Shown here in pieces: positions 63,740 to 64,000 of a stretch of 64,000 nt of DNA. The DNA lies in NCBI GenBank assembly GCA_024403735.1, contig JAKSRG010000011.1:1-64000 (forward strand). The letters are read 5' to 3'. Position 1 is the stretch's first letter, and each line of letters begins with the position of its first letter. Both the position numbers and the translations under genes were made by a program. This stretch comes from Clostridia bacterium (GTDB lineage: Bacteria > Bacillota > Clostridia > Saccharofermentanales > Saccharofermentanaceae). Below the pieces are notes generated by a model. It did no database searches, had not been told where the DNA came from, and worked only from the letters and a program-made list of their open reading frames with translations.

Positions 63740-63801
63740 TATAAGGCATACACCCCATCTCATATTCCCGACATTTGTTAATTAATAATGGCACCATTCA
63801 G

Positions 63802-63830
63802 TTTACAAGATATTAAGCTAGTGCTATTAT
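63802..63830 (+). promoter_or_regulatory. Strong rightward promoter at the window edge
   Basis: TTTACA (63802-63807), 17 bases, TATTAT (63825-63830) with TG at the extended -10 position. The predicted start is at the TATCGAAAACACAC motif near 63837. Confidence 0.7.
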
Positions 63831-63865
63831 TTAGGTATCGAAAACACACAAAAGAAGGTTTAGTT

Positions 63866-63922
63866 ATGCATTGGACAACAAATAACGTACATCTTATGAA
63901 AGGTTATATCATCGCTCTCTAA
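63866..63922 (+). CDS. Possible 18-codon leader peptide
   Basis: ATG at 63866 with AGAAGG seven bases upstream, 18 codons, TAA. The peptide is MHWTTNNVHLMKGYIIAL. It starts about 29 bases after a strong promoter and is followed by GGGGGTAGTGCGCCTTTTTT, an unusual GC-rich then T-rich stretch. This looks like a regulatory leader for a gene beyond the window; I do not recognise the peptide. Translation is inferred from the ribosome site only. Confidence 0.45.
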   Translation: MHWTTNNVHLMKGYIIAL

Positions 63923-64000
63923 GGGGGTAGTGCGCCTTTTTTGAGACGAATTTGTTGTTAATTAACATTAAACCGTATCACATAAACTAGCATTATCTCC

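Noticed and set aside
63592..63740. Known nickel/cobalt or cobalamin riboswitch upstream of larE
   Set aside because: The leader is too short and lacks the conserved G-rich four-helix core or the B12-box; only simple hairpins are seen.

Overview
The window is ordinary chromosomal DNA from a low-GC, obligately anaerobic Gram-positive bacterium, most likely a clostridial lineage (Lachnospiraceae/Oscillospiraceae-like). The evidence is strong AGGAGG ribosome sites, sigma-A promoters (often with an extended -10 TGn), T-tailed hairpin terminators, many Lys-rich lipoproteins with a lipobox, an electron-bifurcating NfnAB pair, an iron alcohol dehydrogenase and a MEP isoprenoid pathway. I see no phage, transposon, CRISPR array, rRNA or tRNA. 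Coding density is high and most genes after 4.9 kb lie on the minus strand.

Layout. 0.2-4.8 kb (+): an NhaC-type antiporter, then a copper-resistance operon csoR-copA with two CsoR operators and a copper ATPase carrying a copper-chaperone domain fused at its C-terminus. 4.9-12.6 kb (-): five paralogous acidic lipoproteins (four complete, one short) plus a membrane-anchored beta-rich protein. 12.9-14.4 kb (+): a flotillin. 14.7-19.8 kb (-): a complete MoxR/DUF58/VWA 'Bat' operon. 20-24 kb (-): DUF3267, glmS, DUF2185 and HAD genes. 24-27 kb (-): a Nudix-NfnA-NfnB operon. 27-33.7 kb (-): iron ADH, a GltP-type symporter with an RmlD-like reductase, DUF1294, an NrtR-like regulator, and an RluA-family pseudouridine synthase coupled to a short GH32 enzyme. 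33.9-41.5 kb (-): a 1229-residue membrane protein with a PP2C-like head and LysM-like tail, a DUF885 lipoprotein and a degenerate acyl-adenylating enzyme. 41.6-44.1 kb (+): radA and an ispD with a large insert. 44.1-47.7 kb (-): ispF-like, thioredoxin-like, Mrp, phosphoesterase and methyltransferase genes. 47.9-50.3 kb: a PfoR/EIIC-type membrane protein, an XRE regulator and TspO. 50.7-58 kb (-): cupin, a GT-C/GT2 glycosyltransferase pair, an M1-like metallopeptidase lipoprotein and a MutS-like ATPase. 58.1-63.6 kb (-): larE-larB-larC plus a nickel ECF transporter (NikMN-Q-O), which together make and feed the nickel-pincer cofactor of lactate racemase. The right edge holds a strong plus-strand promoter with an 18-codon leader ORF.

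The most unusual items are: (1) the lipoprotein family array; (2) the PP2C-like/disordered/TM/LysM-like giant; (3) an internal Shine-Dalgarno and ATG that could release a free CopZ-like chaperone from the end of copA; (4) IspD with about 85 inserted Pro/Ala-rich residues and a divergent IspF; (5) an adenylating enzyme that has lost its core motifs; (6) a terminator-like hairpin in the lar operon leader; (7) a recurrent motif near GTGTTTTCGAGATAGTC, read on the sense strand as TCGAAAAC just after stop codons; and (8) divergent promoters at 28.4 kb, one of which drives no visible gene. All functions are read from sequence motifs and family knowledge; no searches were run.
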